This document shows, in pieces, positions 24,193 through 34,266 of a stretch of 64,000 nucleotides of DNA. Below the pieces are notes generated by a model, which searched no databases, had not been told where the DNA came from, and saw only the letters and a program-made list of their open reading frames with translations. Both the position numbers and the translations under genes were made by a program. The DNA is from Ramlibacter algicola (GTDB lineage Bacteria; Pseudomonadota; Gammaproteobacteria; Burkholderiales; Burkholderiaceae_C), in contig NZ_JAEDAO010000001.1 in NCBI RefSeq assembly GCF_016641735.1, positions 2,976,001-3,040,000 on the forward strand. The letters run 5' to 3'. Position 1 is the first letter of the stretch, and the number at the start of each line of letters is the position of its first letter.

Positions 24193-25161
24193 TCAGTCGG
24201 ACGTCAATTTCCGCTCGGTGATGATCTTCTTCCACTTGGCGCGATCGGCATCCGCCATCGCGGCGAACTGCTGCGGCGTGCCGCCCACGGGCTCGATGCC
24301 CAGGCGCGCGAGACGGTCCTTCACGTCGGCCTCGAGCAGTGCCTCGTTCAGTGCCTTGTTGATGCGCGCAACCAGGTCGGCCGGAACGCCCTTGGGGCCG
24401 TACAGCCCGAACCAGGTGACCACGTCATAGCCCGGCACGGTCTCGCTGATGGTCGGCATGTCGGGGAACAGCGGCGAGCGCTTCAGGCTGCTGATGCCCA
24501 GCGCCTTCACGCGGCCTTCCTTCAGGTGCGGCAGCGCGCTGGCGACGTTGTCGAACAGCAGGTCGATCTTGCCGCTGATCAGGTCCGGCATCGCGAGCGC
24601 CGTGCCGCGGTACGGGATGTGGACGAGGAACAGCCCGGTCTGCGCCTTGAAGTACTCGCCACTGAGGTGGACGATGGTGCCGTTGCCGCTGCTCGCGTAA
24701 TTGAGCCTGCCCGGGTTCTTGCGGGCGTACGCGATCCATTCCTTGACCGAGTTGGCCGGCGCGTCCTTGGGCACGATCATCAGGTTGGGCGCGTTGCCCA
24801 CGTGGGCGATCGGGGTGAAGTCGGCCACCGCGTCGTAAGGCAGCTTGTTCGCCGCGAAGCTGGGGCCGATCGCGTGCGTGCTGGTCGTGGCCAGCAGCAG
24901 CGTGTAGCCGTCCGGCGCCGCTTTCGCCGCGAGGTCCGAGCCGATGGTGCCGCCCGCGCCCGGCTTGTTGTCGACGACCACCGTGCCGCCGAGCTTTTCG
25001 CCCAGCTTCTGCGACACCGCACGGCCGAAGATGTCGGTGGCGCCGCCCGCGGGGAACGGCACGACCAGGCGGATCGGCTTGTTGGGGAAGTGGGCCTGGC
25101 CCCAGGCCGGCGCGGTGGCGGCGGCGGCCGTGGCCAGCAGGAGGGTGCGGCGGGTGGTCAT
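24193..25161 (-). CDS. Bug/TctC-family periplasmic receptor
   Basis: 322 residues. Export signal with MTTRRTLLLATAAAATAPAW, then the Bug signature PIRLVVPFPAGGATD and VVDNKPGAGGTIGSDLAAK, KAAPDGYTLL. No membrane pump genes are adjacent. It lies upstream of the GGT-family gene on the same strand and divergent from a hydroxyacid dehydrogenase. The stop falls at the end of a repeat, two bases past the last hairpin. The ligand is unknown; paralogues in the window start at 17881, 29475 and 59942. Confidence 0.87.
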   Translation of the reverse strand: MTTRRTLLLATAAAATAPAWGQAHFPNKPIRLVVPFPAGGATDIFGRAVSQKLGEKLGGTVVVDNKPGAGGTIGSDLAAKAAPDGYTLLLATTSTHAIGPSFAANKLPYDAVADFTPIAHVGNAPNLMIVPKDAPANSVKEWIAYARKNPGRLNYASSGNGTIVHLSGEYFKAQTGLFLVHIPYRGTALAMPDLISGKIDLLFDNVASALPHLKEGRVKALGISSLKRSPLFPDMPTISETVPGYDVVTWFGLYGPKGVPADLVARINKALNEALLEADVKDRLARLGIEPVGGTPQQFAAMADADRAKWKKIITERKLTSD

Positions 25162-25281
25162 CCGCGGATTATGGTGCGGCGGCGTGGATGGGTTTGCATG
25201 CCAACTGCGCACGACAGTCCTGCCCTCCGCTGCAGCAATCGCGCTCGCGGGACGGCCGGATCGATGGCCGACAATGCCCGC

Positions 25282-26232
25282 ATGACCCGCCCCGTCCTGC
25301 TGCAAGCCATCGCCCTCCTCCCCGACGTCGACCGGCACCTGGCCGAAACCTACACGGTGCACCAGCTGCCCCCCGCCGGGCCCGCGCGCGAGGCGTTGCT
25401 GGCGCAGCACGGCGCGTCGATCGACGGCCTGGTGACGTCGGCGCGGGCCGGCTTCGACCAGGCGCTGCTCGCGCGGCTGCCGAACCTGCGCGTGATCTCC
25501 AGCTTCGGCGTCGGCCTGGACACGCTGGACGTGCCCGCCGCCCAGGCGCGCGGCATCCCGGTGGGCTACACGCCCGACGTGCTGACCGACTGCGTGGCCG
25601 ATCTCGCGTTCGGGCTGCTGCTGTCGATCGGCCGGCGCATTCCCGAAGGCGATCGCTACGTGCGCGCCGGGCAATGGGTGCAGAAGCCGCCGGCGGCGTT
25701 CCCGCTCGGGCGGCAGGTGAGCCACGCGAAGCTGGGGATCCTGGGGCTGGGGCGCATCGGGCAGGCGGTGGCCCAGCGTGCGGGCGGGTTCGGGATGCAG
25801 GTGCGGTACTCGGGGCGGCGACCGGTCGCCGGGGTGGACTACGGCTTCGAGCCGTCGTTGGTGGCGCTGGCGCGGTGGGCGGACTTTCTCGTGATCGCCA
25901 CGACCGGTGGACCCGAGACGCGGCACCTCGTGAACGCGCAAGTGCTGGACGCGCTGGGCCCCCAGGGCTTCCTGGTCAACATCGCGCGCGGGACGGTGAT
26001 CGACGAGCAGGCGCTGCTGCGCGCGCTGCAGGCGAAGTCGATCGGCGGTGCGGCGCTGGACGTGTTCGAGTACGAGCCGCGGGTGCCCGAAGGGTTCTTT
26101 GCGCTCGACAACGTCGTGCTGGTGCCGCACATCGCGAGCGCGACGGTGGAGACGCGCAAGGCGATGGGGCAGCGGGTGCTGGACAACCTCAGCGAGTTCT
26201 TTGCGGGGCGGGGGTTGGTGAGCGCGGCTTAG
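25282..26232 (+). CDS. 2-hydroxyacid dehydrogenase (glyoxylate/hydroxypyruvate reductase-like)
   Basis: A 316-residue NAD(P)-dependent dehydrogenase. The nucleotide loop is LGILGLGRIGQAVAQRAGG, followed by SGRRP, whose Arg suggests NADP preference. The catalytic set is the Arg in NIARGTVIDE, the Glu in DVFEYEPRVP and the His in LVPHIAS. This resembles hydroxyphenylpyruvate/glyoxylate reductases of the GhrB/HPPR type. The start is set at 25282 (MTRPVLLQAIALL); ATG at 25264 is possible. Divergent from the Bug receptor gene. Confidence 0.85.
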   Translation: MTRPVLLQAIALLPDVDRHLAETYTVHQLPPAGPAREALLAQHGASIDGLVTSARAGFDQALLARLPNLRVISSFGVGLDTLDVPAAQARGIPVGYTPDVLTDCVADLAFGLLLSIGRRIPEGDRYVRAGQWVQKPPAAFPLGRQVSHAKLGILGLGRIGQAVAQRAGGFGMQVRYSGRRPVAGVDYGFEPSLVALARWADFLVIATTGGPETRHLVNAQVLDALGPQGFLVNIARGTVIDEQALLRALQAKSIGGAALDVFEYEPRVPEGFFALDNVVLVPHIASATVETRKAMGQRVLDNLSEFFAGRGLVSAA

Positions 26233-26241
26233 CCGCCCCGC

Positions 26242-26350
26242 CCGTCATTCCGCAGCCAGGCCGTCATTCCCGCGAAGGCGGGAATCCACCGCTTCCGCCT
26301 TCATCGATGCACGGAATGGAAGCGTTGGGTCCCCGCCTCCGCGGGGACGG
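26242..26350. repeat. Family-A composite repeat
   Basis: A truncated CGTCATTCCG start, then GTCATTCCCGCGAAGGCGGG and GGTCCCCGCCTCCGCGGGGA. Between convergent genes. Confidence 0.87.
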
Positions 26351-26356
26351 CGGAAC

Positions 26357-27682
26357 TCAGCGCACCAGGCAAGGCCGCTTCGGATCGAACTTCCAGCCCG
26401 GCACCAGGAACTGCATCGCGATCGCGTCGTCGCGGGCGCCGAGGCCGTGCTGCTGGTACAGCGCGTTCGCCTTCTCCAGCTCGCCCTCGTCGATCTCGAT
26501 CCCGAGCCCCGGCTTCTTCGGCACCTGCACGTAGCCGCCTTCGATCCGCAGCGGGTCCTTCGTCAATCGCTGGCCGTCCTGCCAGATCCAGTGGGTGTCG
26601 ATCGCGGTGACCTTGCCCGGCGCCGCGGCGCCGACGTGGGTGAACATCGCCAGCGAGATGTCGAAGTGGTTGTTCGAATGCGAGCCCCACGTGAGGCCCC
26701 AGTCGCGGCAGGTTTGCGCGACGCGCACCGAGCCGGCCATGGTCCAGAAATGCGGATCGGCCAGCGGAATGTCGACCGACTGCAGCGCGAGGGAATGCGC
26801 CAGCTGGCGCCAATCGGTGGCGACCATGTTGGTCGCCGTCGGCAGGCCGGTGGCGCGGCGGAACTCCGCCATCACCTCGCGGCCGCTGAAGCCCTCTTCC
26901 GCGCCGCACGGGTCCTCGGCGTACGCGACGACGCCCTGCATCTTCTTGCCCAGGCGGATGGCTTCCTTGAGCGGCCAGGCGCCATTGGGGTCCAGCGTGA
27001 CGCGCGCTTCGGGAAAGCGCTCGTGCAACGCCGTGACGGCATCGACTTCGGCATCGCCCGCAAGCACGCCGCCTTTCAGCTTGAAGTCCTCGAAGCCATA
27101 CCGCTTCTGCGCCGCGTCGGCCAGCCGCACCACCGCCTCGGGCGTCAGCGCTACCTCGTGCCGCAGGCGCAGCCAGTCGTCCTGCGCGTCCGGCTCGCTG
27201 GCGTACGGAAGGTTCGTCTTTTGGCGATCGCCGACGAAGAACAGGTAGCCGAGCATCTGCACCGCCTCGCGCTGCATGCCTTCGCCCAGCAGCGCCGCGA
27301 CGGGCAGGCCCATGAACTGGCCTTGCAGGTCGAGCAGTGCGGACTCCACCGCAGTGACCGCGTGGATGGTGGTGCGCAGGTCGAACGTTTGCAGCCCGCG
27401 GCCACCCGAGTCGCGATCCGCAAACTTCGTGCGCATCGCGTTCAGGATCGTCTGCAGGTTGGCGATCGGCTGGCCTTCGACGAGTGGCCGCGCGTCTTCC
27501 AGCGTCTGGCGGATCTTCTCGCCGCCGGGCACTTCGCCGAGGCCGGTGTTGCCGGCGCTGTCGGTGACGAGCACCACGTTGCGGGTGAAGAACGGCGCGT
27601 GCGCGCCCGAGAGATTGAGCAGCATGCCGTCGCGGCCGGCGACGGGGACGACGCGCATGTGCTTGATGGTGGGAGAGGTCAT
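26357..27682 (-). CDS. gudD: Glucarate dehydratase
   Basis: A 441-residue enolase-superfamily dehydratase converting D-glucarate to 5-dehydro-4-deoxy-D-glucarate. The catalytic set is visible: K203 in KLKGG, D231 in LDPNGAWP, E256 in AEDPC, N285 in TATNMVATD and H335 in [11 protein letters not shown], each about four residues before the positions I know for the E. coli enzyme. Last gene of the sugar-acid operon that starts with the KDG dehydratase. A family-A repeat lies between it and garD. Confidence 0.95.
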   Translation of the reverse strand: MTSPTIKHMRVVPVAGRDGMLLNLSGAHAPFFTRNVVLVTDSAGNTGLGEVPGGEKIRQTLEDARPLVEGQPIANLQTILNAMRTKFADRDSGGRGLQTFDLRTTIHAVTAVESALLDLQGQFMGLPVAALLGEGMQREAVQMLGYLFFVGDRQKTNLPYASEPDAQDDWLRLRHEVALTPEAVVRLADAAQKRYGFEDFKLKGGVLAGDAEVDAVTALHERFPEARVTLDPNGAWPLKEAIRLGKKMQGVVAYAEDPCGAEEGFSGREVMAEFRRATGLPTATNMVATDWRQLAHSLALQSVDIPLADPHFWTMAGSVRVAQTCRDWGLTWGSHSNNHFDISLAMFTHVGAAAPGKVTAIDTHWIWQDGQRLTKDPLRIEGGYVQVPKKPGLGIEIDEGELEKANALYQQHGLGARDDAIAMQFLVPGWKFDPKRPCLVR

Positions 27683-27690
27683 GGTTTTTT

Positions 27691-27808
27691 TGTCATTCCC
27701 GCGAGTTCAGGCATTGCCCCCGCGAAGGCGGGGGCTGGATTCCACCGCTTCCGCGTTTGAAGGTGTCGAATGGGAAGCGATGGATCCCCGCCTCCGCGGG
27801 GATGACGG
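27691..27808. repeat. Family-A composite repeat between garD and gudD
   Basis: TGTCATTCCCGCG (broken), CCCCCGCGAAGGCGGGGG, then GATCCCCGCCTCCGCGGGGA and TGAC. It lies inside the operon, so it will be part of the transcript. Confidence 0.85.
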
Positions 27809-27836
27809 GCCAGTGGGGTCCGCGTCCACTCGCGAC

Positions 27837-29384
27837 TCATGTGATCGGCGCCGGATTGAACAGCACCAGCGAGTTGTGCAGCTTCCAGCGCTCGGCCCAG
27901 GTGCGGCGGCGGCCGCTGGCGACGTCCAGCATCAGGCGGAACAGTTCCCAGCCCATCTCCTCCACGGTCGCTTCGCCATCGGCGACGGCGCCTGCGTTGA
28001 GGTCGATCAGGTCGTGCCAGCGGCGCGCGAGGTCGGTGCGCGTGCCCACCTTGATCACCGGCGCTTCGGCCAGGCCGTACGGCGTGCCGCGGCCAGTGGT
28101 GAACACGTGCAGGTTCATGCCGGCGGCCAGCTGCAGCGTGCCGCAGATGAAATCGCTGGCGGGCGTGGCGGCGTAGAACAGGCCCTTGTGGCCGTCGGGT
28201 AGCTTCTCGCCGGGCGCGAGCACGCCGGAGATCGGCACCGAGCCCGACTTGATGATCGAGCCCATCGCCTTCTCGACGATGTTGGACAGGCCACCGGCCT
28301 TGTTGCCGGGGGTTGTGTTCGCGCTGCGGTCGACGTCGCCGCGCTGCAGGTACTCGTCGTACCACGCCATCTCGCGCGTGATCGCCTGCGCGACCTCGGG
28401 CGTGACGGCGCGGGCCGTCAACTGCTCGACCGCGTCGCGCACCTCGGTCGTCTCGGAGAACATGACCGTCGCCCCGGCACGCACCAGCAGGTCGGTGCAG
28501 TGGCCGACGGCTGGATTGGCCGTCACGCCGCTGAACGCGTCGCTGCCGCCGCACTGCACGCCGACCACCAGTTCGCTGGCGGGCAAGGTCTGGCGCTGGC
28601 GCGCGTTCAGGCGCTCGAGGTGCGGGATCGCCTGCCGCACGACCGAGTCGACCATGGACATGAAGCCCACGTGCTGCTCGTCCTGCAGGCGCACGATGTC
28701 CAGGCCCTCGGGGCCGATCGGGATCGAGCCGGGCGGCAAGAGCCGTTCGGGCTGCAGCTTCTCGCAGCCCAGGCTGACGACGAGCATCTCGCCGCCGAAA
28801 TTGGGGTTCTGGGCGATGTGGCGCAGCGTGCGGATCGGGATCTCGGCATCGACGGCATCGATCGCCACGCCGCAGCCGTAGCTGTGCTCCAGCGGCACGA
28901 CGCCGTCCACGTTGGGATAGCGGTGCAGCAGCTCCGAGCGGATGCGCTCGGCCGCCACGCGCGCGACGCCGGCGACGCACTGCACGGTCTGCGTGATGGC
29001 CAGCAGGTTGCGCGTGCCGACGCTGCCGTCGGCGTTGCGGTAGCCCTCGAAGGTGTAGCCCTCGAGCGGCTCCAGCGCCTGGGCGCCGCGCGTGGCCATC
29101 GGCAAGTCGTGCAGCTCGCGCGCCGGCGGCATCTTCAGCAGCCGCTCGTGCACCCAGCTGCCCGCGGGAATGTCCTTGACGGCATAGCCGATGGTCACGT
29201 CGTAGCGGCGCACAGCGCCACCGGACGGAATGTCGACCAGCGCGACCTTGTGCCCCTGCGGCACGCGATCGCGCACCACGAGGCCATCGTCGAACTTCGC
29301 ACCCGGCCCCAACCCGCCATCGTTCGCGACGATCGCGACGTTGTCGGCGGGGTGCATCTGGATGCGGTGGGGCTTGGAGGTCAT
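27837..29384 (-). CDS. garD: Galactarate dehydratase
   Basis: A 515-residue UxaA/GarD-family iron-dependent dehydratase that converts galactarate (mucate) to the same 5-dehydro-4-deoxyglucarate that GudD makes. An N-terminal SAF-like part ([20 protein letters not shown]) is followed by [31 protein letters not shown] and [19 protein letters not shown], the family hallmarks. The length agrees with the family. ATG at 29384; an upstream in-frame extension is repeat sequence. Part of the kdgD operon. Confidence 0.94.
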   Translation of the reverse strand: MTSKPHRIQMHPADNVAIVANDGGLGPGAKFDDGLVVRDRVPQGHKVALVDIPSGGAVRRYDVTIGYAVKDIPAGSWVHERLLKMPPARELHDLPMATRGAQALEPLEGYTFEGYRNADGSVGTRNLLAITQTVQCVAGVARVAAERIRSELLHRYPNVDGVVPLEHSYGCGVAIDAVDAEIPIRTLRHIAQNPNFGGEMLVVSLGCEKLQPERLLPPGSIPIGPEGLDIVRLQDEQHVGFMSMVDSVVRQAIPHLERLNARQRQTLPASELVVGVQCGGSDAFSGVTANPAVGHCTDLLVRAGATVMFSETTEVRDAVEQLTARAVTPEVAQAITREMAWYDEYLQRGDVDRSANTTPGNKAGGLSNIVEKAMGSIIKSGSVPISGVLAPGEKLPDGHKGLFYAATPASDFICGTLQLAAGMNLHVFTTGRGTPYGLAEAPVIKVGTRTDLARRWHDLIDLNAGAVADGEATVEEMGWELFRLMLDVASGRRRTWAERWKLHNSLVLFNPAPIT

Positions 29385-29399
29385 GGTCACAAAGGGATT

Positions 29400-29468
29400 G
29401 TCATTCCGGCGACCGCCGGAATCCATGCTGGTCCGGGCATGGATTGCGGGTCAAGCCCGCAATGACAA
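29400..29468. repeat. Family-A repeat between the Bug receptor and garD
   Basis: GTCATTCCGGCGACCGCCGG, then GGATTGCGGGTCAAGCCCGC and AATGACA. Inverted order relative to most copies; inside the operon. Confidence 0.83.
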
Positions 29469-29474
29469 GCTTCT

Positions 29475-30437
29475 TCAATCAGCAGTGATCTTGCGCGTTT
29501 CGATCAGGTTCTTCCAGCGCGCGAACTCGGCGGCCTGGAACTTCGCGAAGTGCTCGGGCGTGTCGGCCACGATCTCGAAGCCCTGCGCCACGAGCTTGTC
29601 CTTGACGGCCGGGTCGTTCAGGATCGACGCGATCGCGTCACGCACCTTGGTCTTGACCTCCGCGGGCAGGCCCTTGGGGCCGGCGACGGCTTGCCAGGAC
29701 TGCACTTCGGCGCCCTTGACGCCCTGCTCGGCCAGCGTGGGCAGATCGGGCAGCAACGTGTTGCGCTTCTCGCTCGCGACGCCCAGCGCACGCACCTTGC
29801 CCGCCTTGATGTGGCTGATGATGCTGTTGATGTTCACGAACGCGGCATCGACTTGCGCGCCCAGCAGGTCGTTGATGGCGGGGCCGCCGCCCTTGTAGGG
29901 GATGTGCACGCCGGAAGTGTCGGTCTGCTGCCAGAACAGTTCGGCCGACAGGTGGTCGGACGAGCCGGCGCCCGACGAGGCGAAGCTGATCTTGCCCGGC
30001 GTCTTCTTCAGGCCGGCAATCAGCTCGGCGACGTTCTTGTACGGCGAACTGGCGGGCACCACGAGCACGTTGGGCGCCTGCACGGCGACCGTGATCGGGT
30101 CCAGGTCCTTCAGCGCGTCGTACTGCACGGCCTTGATCAGGTGCGGCGCGATCACGAACGGGCCGAGCGACGACACGAACAGCGTGTAGCCGTCCGGGGC
30201 GGCGCGCTTGACGAACGCGGCGCCGATGGTGCCGGTGGCACCCGGCTTGTTGTCCACCACCCAGGTGCCGCCCAGCTTCTTGGGCAGCTCTTGCGCGATC
30301 ACGCGCGCGATGGCGTCGGTGGAGCCACCGGGGGGGAACGGCACGACCAGCGTCACCGGCTTCTCGGGATACGCGGCCATCGCGCTGGTGGCGGCCGCGG
30401 CAGCCAGCGCGAGGCCGGCGAGCGTCTTCTTCAACAT
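29475..30437 (-). CDS. Bug/TctC-family receptor of the glucarate/galactarate operon
   Basis: A 320-residue periplasmic receptor. Signal peptide MLKKTLAGLALAAAAATSAM ends near AMA-A (residue 21). The Bug signature is PVTLVVPFPPGGSTD, VVDNKPGATGTIGAAFVKR and KRAAPDGYTLF. Its place between kdgD and garD makes a hexarate (D-glucarate or galactarate) the most likely ligand. That is inference from context. It probably feeds a TctAB pump encoded elsewhere. Confidence 0.88.
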   Translation of the reverse strand: MLKKTLAGLALAAAAATSAMAAYPEKPVTLVVPFPPGGSTDAIARVIAQELPKKLGGTWVVDNKPGATGTIGAAFVKRAAPDGYTLFVSSLGPFVIAPHLIKAVQYDALKDLDPITVAVQAPNVLVVPASSPYKNVAELIAGLKKTPGKISFASSGAGSSDHLSAELFWQQTDTSGVHIPYKGGGPAINDLLGAQVDAAFVNINSIISHIKAGKVRALGVASEKRNTLLPDLPTLAEQGVKGAEVQSWQAVAGPKGLPAEVKTKVRDAIASILNDPAVKDKLVAQGFEIVADTPEHFAKFQAAEFARWKNLIETRKITAD

Positions 30438-30471
30438 GGGGCTTGTCTCCTTGTGGTTGGATGGGATGGCG

Positions 30472-31383
30472 TCACTGCGGGCCGAGCTTGCGGATCAGCG
30501 CCGCGAGTTCCTCGACTTCCTGCGGCTTGAGGTCCGAGATCGGCGGGCGCACCGGGCCGGCGGTCTTGCCGACGATGGTGGCGCCGGCCTTCACGATCGA
30601 GACCGCGTAGCCCTCGCCCTTGTTGCGGATCGCGAGGTAGGGCAGGAAGAACTCGTCGAGCAGGCGGCCGGTGGTGACCGTGTCGCCGCTCCAGTACGCG
30701 TTGTAGAACTCCAGCGCGGTGCGCGGGACGAAGTTGAACACCGCCGACGAATACGTGGGTACGCCGAGCGCCTTGTACGCGTTGGCATAGACCTCGTGCG
30801 TCGGCATGCCGCCGATGTAGACGAAGCGGTCGCCCAGCTTCTGGCGGATGGAGACGATGCGTTCGATGTCGCCAAGGCCGTCCTTGAAGCCGATGAGGTT
30901 CGGGCAGCGCTCGGCCAGGCGGGCCAGCGAGTCCGCGGTGAGCTTCGTCGCGCCGCGGTTGTAGACGATGACGCCGATCTTCACGCTCTTGCATACCGCC
31001 TCGACGTGGCGCACCAGGCCGTCCTGCGACGCTTCGGTCAGGTAATGCGGCAGCAGCAACACGCCCTGCGCGCCGTTGCGCTCGGCTTCCTGCGCGTACT
31101 TGATGGCCAGCGTGGTGCCGCCACCGGCGCCGCCGACGATCGGCACGCGGCCCTTGCAGGTCTCGGCGGCCGTCTTGATCACCTGCGCGTATTCCTGCGG
31201 CTCCAGCGAGAAGAACTCGCCCGTGCCGCCGGCCGCGAACAGGACCGTTGCGCCATAGGGCATCAGCCACTCGAGGCGCTCGGTGTAGCCCCTCGGATTG
31301 AAGCGAAGGTCGGCGTTGAAGTCGGTCAGGGGAAAGGACAGCAGGCCACTGGAGAGGGCCGTCTTGAGGTCGTGGGGCGTCAT
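30472..31383 (-). CDS. kdgD: 5-dehydro-4-deoxyglucarate dehydratase
   Basis: A 303-residue class I (Schiff-base) aldolase-fold enzyme of the DHDPS family. It decarboxylates and dehydrates 5-dehydro-4-deoxy-D-glucarate to 2,5-dioxopentanoate (alpha-ketoglutarate semialdehyde). The Schiff-base lysine is K167 in [10 protein letters not shown], the catalytic Tyr is Y141 in VIVYNRG, and [12 protein letters not shown] (49-60) is the substrate loop. It is the common step after both GudD and GarD. First gene of the operon, with a FadR-type operator 20 bases upstream of its ATG. Confidence 0.94.
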   Translation of the reverse strand: MTPHDLKTALSSGLLSFPLTDFNADLRFNPRGYTERLEWLMPYGATVLFAAGGTGEFFSLEPQEYAQVIKTAAETCKGRVPIVGGAGGGTTLAIKYAQEAERNGAQGVLLLPHYLTEASQDGLVRHVEAVCKSVKIGVIVYNRGATKLTADSLARLAERCPNLIGFKDGLGDIERIVSIRQKLGDRFVYIGGMPTHEVYANAYKALGVPTYSSAVFNFVPRTALEFYNAYWSGDTVTTGRLLDEFFLPYLAIRNKGEGYAVSIVKAGATIVGKTAGPVRPPISDLKPQEVEELAALIRKLGPQ

Positions 31384-31402
31384 CGCGGAGTCGGCGTTAG
31401 AG

Positions 31403-31422
31403 ATAAGACATCGTACAACATG
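31403..31422. promoter_or_regulatory. FadR-type operator upstream of kdgD
   Basis: ATAAGACATCGTACAACATG. Its reverse complement matches the element in front of the regulator gene at 17 of 20 positions, sharing GTACGA and GTCTTAT. It overlaps the expected promoter of the kdgD operon, so repression by the FadR-type regulator is likely. Confidence 0.75.
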
Positions 31423-31448
31423 GAGAGCAGATGGGCTGCGGTTTTTCT

Positions 31449-31572
31449 TGTCACCCCGGCATGGATACCGGCGTTCGCCGGAATGACAACTTGGGGTTGT
31501 CATTGCGGGCTCGACCGCAATCCACACGAAGGGGCAACGCCCCGCATGGATCCCGGCTTCGCCGGATGACAA
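31449..31572. repeat. Family-A composite repeat upstream of kdgD
   Basis: GATACCGGCGTTCGCCGGAA, TTGTCATTGCGGGCTCGACC (one base lost), GGGGCAACGCCCC and a decayed GATCCCGGCTTCGCCGGATG. Lies between the regulator stop and the kdgD promoter. Confidence 0.85.
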
Positions 31573-31582
31573 AGTACCCCGC

Positions 31583-32302
31583 CTAGCGCTTCGCAGCCGC
31601 CGCCAGTCTCTGCCTTCTCTCCTTGCTGTTCGCCAGGTGCGTGCGCATCGCCGCGCGCGCGCCGTCGGCGTCCTGGCGCTCGATGGCGGCCAGGATGGAT
31701 TCGTGTTCGATGTTCACCCGCTGCAGGTACTCGAGCCGCTCGGGCGTCGCGGGCTGCGAGGCTTCGAGCCGCGCGCGCGGGATCATGGTGCCGCCCAGCG
31801 TCGCCATCAGGTCGGCGAAGCGGGCGTTCTGGGTCGCACGCGCGATCTCCAGGTGGAACTGGTAGTCGGGCCCGACGGCGTCGCGCCCGTCGGCCAGCGC
31901 CTTGCTGAAGGCGTCCAGCGCGGTGCGCAGCGCCTTCAGGTTGGCCGTCGTGCGGCGCTGGGCTGCCAGCGCAGCGCATTCGGTCTCGACGCCGATGCGC
32001 AGTTCGAGCACCGCGATCACGTCCCTGAGCGTGGCGACCTGGTTGGGCGCGATGCGGAACGACCCCGCGTCGCCATGCCCGATCACGAAGGTGCCCACGC
32101 CATGCCGCGTCTCGACCATGCCGGCCGCCGACAGGCGCGAGATCGCCTCGCGCACGACGGTCCGGCTGACGCCGAACTCCTCCATGATCTCGCCCTCGGT
32201 CGGCAGCTTGCTCCCCGCGGCGAGCCGCCCGTCGCGGATGCGGTCGCCCAGCGCCTGGACCAGGTCGGCAGTGAGGGAGCGGCGGGCAAGAACGGCGGTC
32301 AC
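31583..32302 (-). CDS. FadR/GntR-family regulator of the sugar-acid operon
   Basis: A 239-residue regulator. The N-terminal winged helix has [20 protein letters not shown] and [11 protein letters not shown]. The C-terminal all-helical FCD ligand domain has the metal-binding pattern D/H in [13 protein letters not shown] and later [13 protein letters not shown]. The start is GTG at 32302. A palindromic element lies 9 bases upstream and recurs before kdgD, so the protein probably represses both itself and the glucarate/galactarate operon, releasing on a hexarate or pathway intermediate. Confidence 0.88.
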   Translation of the reverse strand: MTAVLARRSLTADLVQALGDRIRDGRLAAGSKLPTEGEIMEEFGVSRTVVREAISRLSAAGMVETRHGVGTFVIGHGDAGSFRIAPNQVATLRDVIAVLELRIGVETECAALAAQRRTTANLKALRTALDAFSKALADGRDAVGPDYQFHLEIARATQNARFADLMATLGGTMIPRARLEASQPATPERLEYLQRVNIEHESILAAIERQDADGARAAMRTHLANSKERRQRLAAAAKR

Positions 32303-32310
32303 GGGCGGAT

Positions 32311-32330
32311 TATGTCGTACGACGTCTTAT
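32311..32330. promoter_or_regulatory. FadR-type operator upstream of the regulator gene
   Basis: TATGTCGTACGACGTCTTAT, containing the perfect palindrome GTCGTACGAC. The same element occurs inverted at 31403-31422. Confidence 0.75.
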
Positions 32331-32364
32331 TTCCCACCGCGTTGGAGACAAGCCGGCGATGAAG

Positions 32365-33267
32365 TCAAGGCGCTCGCTTGGCATCCATGTCGCGCACCAG
32401 CGCCCTCGCCTCGTCGCCTTCGGGGATCGGCTGGCCGCTGTCGCGCCACTGGACGGCGGCCTTGAAGCCTTCTGTCTGCGCATAACGGCGGAACCACATC
32501 CCCTCCGGGTTGTGGCGGGTGATGCCGTCGAACACCGTCGCGAGCTGCTGCGTCTGCTCCAGGCCCATGGTGAGCATCACGTTGTTGACGACCATCTTGT
32601 GCATCGCGAGATGGCCGCGCGGCACGCCGGCGATGCGGTTGGCGAGGCGCAGCGTCGCTTCTTCGAGCTGCCCGGCCGGCACGACCTCGTTCGCCAGCCC
32701 CCACGCGAGCGCGGTGCGGCCGTCGATGGTGTCGCCGGTGAACATCAGCTGCTTGGCGCGCGTGGGGCCGACGCGGAAGGTCCACATCGCCGTCGTCGGG
32801 CAGCCCCACACGCGGGTGGGCATGTAGCCGATGCGCGCATCCTCGGCCATCACGAGCAGGTCGCAGCACAGCGCGATGTCGCTGCCGCCCGCGGCCGCGT
32901 AGCCGTGCACCTTGCAGATCGTCGGCTTGGCGCTGCGCCACAGCGCCATGAAGTCGTCGGTGTTCCGCTTCATGTACGCGTAGTCGACCATCGGGTCCCA
33001 CGGGAAGCGTTCCTGCTGGCACGGATGGTCGACCTCGCCCTGGCCGAAGTACCCGAGGTCGTAGCCGCCGCAGAAGCCCTTGCCCGCGCCCTCGAGCACG
33101 ATGACGTGCACCCCGTCGTCGGCGTTCGCCCACTCCACCGCCGCGCGGATCTCGCGCGGCATGTCTTCGTTGATCGCGTTCAACCGATCGGGGCGGTTGA
33201 GGACGATGCGCGCGATGCGCGGGTTGGACGCGTCCTTGCGGACCAGGAGGGTCTTGAAATCAGGCAT
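32365..33267 (-). CDS. Enoyl-CoA hydratase/isomerase (crotonase) family protein
   Basis: A 300-residue crotonase-fold protein. CoA/oxyanion segments are [16 protein letters not shown] (63-78) and [40 protein letters not shown] follows the family pattern, with a Trp/Cys in place of the second acid of true hydratases, so the reaction may not be simple hydration. The ATG at 33267 has AAGGTGG upstream; a GTG three codons earlier is less likely. Possible fatty-acid or aromatic CoA-thioester catabolism. Confidence 0.82.
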   Translation of the reverse strand: MPDFKTLLVRKDASNPRIARIVLNRPDRLNAINEDMPREIRAAVEWANADDGVHVIVLEGAGKGFCGGYDLGYFGQGEVDHPCQQERFPWDPMVDYAYMKRNTDDFMALWRSAKPTICKVHGYAAAGGSDIALCCDLLVMAEDARIGYMPTRVWGCPTTAMWTFRVGPTRAKQLMFTGDTIDGRTALAWGLANEVVPAGQLEEATLRLANRIAGVPRGHLAMHKMVVNNVMLTMGLEQTQQLATVFDGITRHNPEGMWFRRYAQTEGFKAAVQWRDSGQPIPEGDEARALVRDMDAKRAP

Positions 33268-33311
33268 GCGGACCACCTTAGCCCGGAGGCAGGATCACCA
33301 CTCTACCCGCG

Positions 33312-33695
33312 TCAGTGCCCATCCTTCCCGTCGATCACTTCGCGCGCGATGCGGAAGCTGTCGATCGCCGCCGGCACGCCGCAGTAGATGGCGGCCTGCA
33401 GGAACACTTCCTTGATCTCCTCGCGCGTGACGCCGTTGTTCAACGCGCCGCGCACGTGCAGCTTCAGTTCGTGCGGGCGGTTCAGTGCCGTGAGCATCGC
33501 CAGGTTCAACAGGCTGCGCGTCTTGCGGTCCAGGCCCGGGCGGTTCCAGATGTCGTTCCAGCAATATTGCGTGACGAGCACCTGCATGTCGTCGTTGAAC
33601 GCATCCGCGTTCTTCACCGCGCCGTCGACATACGCCGCGCCCAACACCTCGCGCCGTGTCGCCAGCCCGGCCGCATTCAGCTTCTTCTCGTCCAT
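33312..33695 (-). CDS. Carboxymuconolactone decarboxylase family protein (PcaC-like)
   Basis: A 127-residue AhpD-fold protein very close to 4-carboxymuconolactone decarboxylase: RREVLGAAYVDGAVKNADAF, WNDIWNRPGLDRKTRSLLNL and LHVRGALNNGVTREEIKEVF. The enzyme would convert 4-carboxymuconolactone to beta-ketoadipate enol-lactone in protocatechuate degradation. No other pca genes are nearby, and the CxxC of peroxidase-type AhpD is absent, so PcaC-like decarboxylation or a related lactone reaction is the best reading. Start at 33695. Confidence 0.83.
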   Translation of the reverse strand: MDEKKLNAAGLATRREVLGAAYVDGAVKNADAFNDDMQVLVTQYCWNDIWNRPGLDRKTRSLLNLAMLTALNRPHELKLHVRGALNNGVTREEIKEVFLQAAIYCGVPAAIDSFRIAREVIDGKDGH

Positions 33696-33783
33696 GTCGT
33701 CTCCTGCATTTGCCCAAACATTCCGTGCGCCGCTGCCCAGCACCGGACGCGCTTGCGCGCCAGCGGCGCGACGGCGCCGCGCA

Positions 33784-34266
33784 TCACCCCCGCAGGGCCC
33801 GTTCGATCGCCGCCACGTTGATCTTGCGCATCCCCATCATTGCCTCGAACACGCGCTTGGCCGCCGCGCGGTCGGGGGTGGTGATGCCTTCGGTCAGCAC
33901 GCGCGGGGTGATCTGCCAGTTCAGCCCCCAGCGGTCCTTGCACCAGCCGCAGGCGCTTTCCTGGCCGCCGTTGCCGACGATCGCGTTCCAGTAGCGGTCG
34001 GTCTCGGCCTGGTCGTCGGTGGCGACCTGGAACGAGAACGCCTCGTTGTGCCTGAAGGCCGGCCCGCCGTTCAGGCCCAGGCACGGGATGCCCATCACCG
34101 TGAACTCGACCGTGATGACGTCGCCTTCCTTGCCCGACGGGTAGTCGCCCGGCGCGCGGTGCACGGCATCGACGCTGCTGTCCGGAAAGGTCTCGGCGTA
34201 GAAGCGCGCCGCCTCTTCCGCCGTGCCGTCGTACCAGAGGCACACGATGTTCTTCCTGCCTGCCAT
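33784..34266 (-). CDS. VOC-superfamily (PhnB-like) protein
   Basis: 160 residues, PhnB/3-demethylubiquinone-type VOC fold. It opens NIVCLWYDGTAEEAARFYAE, continues with FTVMGIPCLGLNGGPAFRHN and SFQVATDDQAETDRYWNAI, and ends KRVFEAMMGMRKINVAAIER. These proteins were annotated as methyltransferases but are metal-dependent VOC enzymes or binding proteins of unknown substrate. Divergent from the ketopantoate-reductase-like gene. Start at 34266 (MAGRKNIVCLWYDG), the usual family N-terminus. Confidence 0.83.
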   Translation of the reverse strand: MAGRKNIVCLWYDGTAEEAARFYAETFPDSSVDAVHRAPGDYPSGKEGDVITVEFTVMGIPCLGLNGGPAFRHNEAFSFQVATDDQAETDRYWNAIVGNGGQESACGWCKDRWGLNWQITPRVLTEGITTPDRAAAKRVFEAMMGMRKINVAAIERALRG

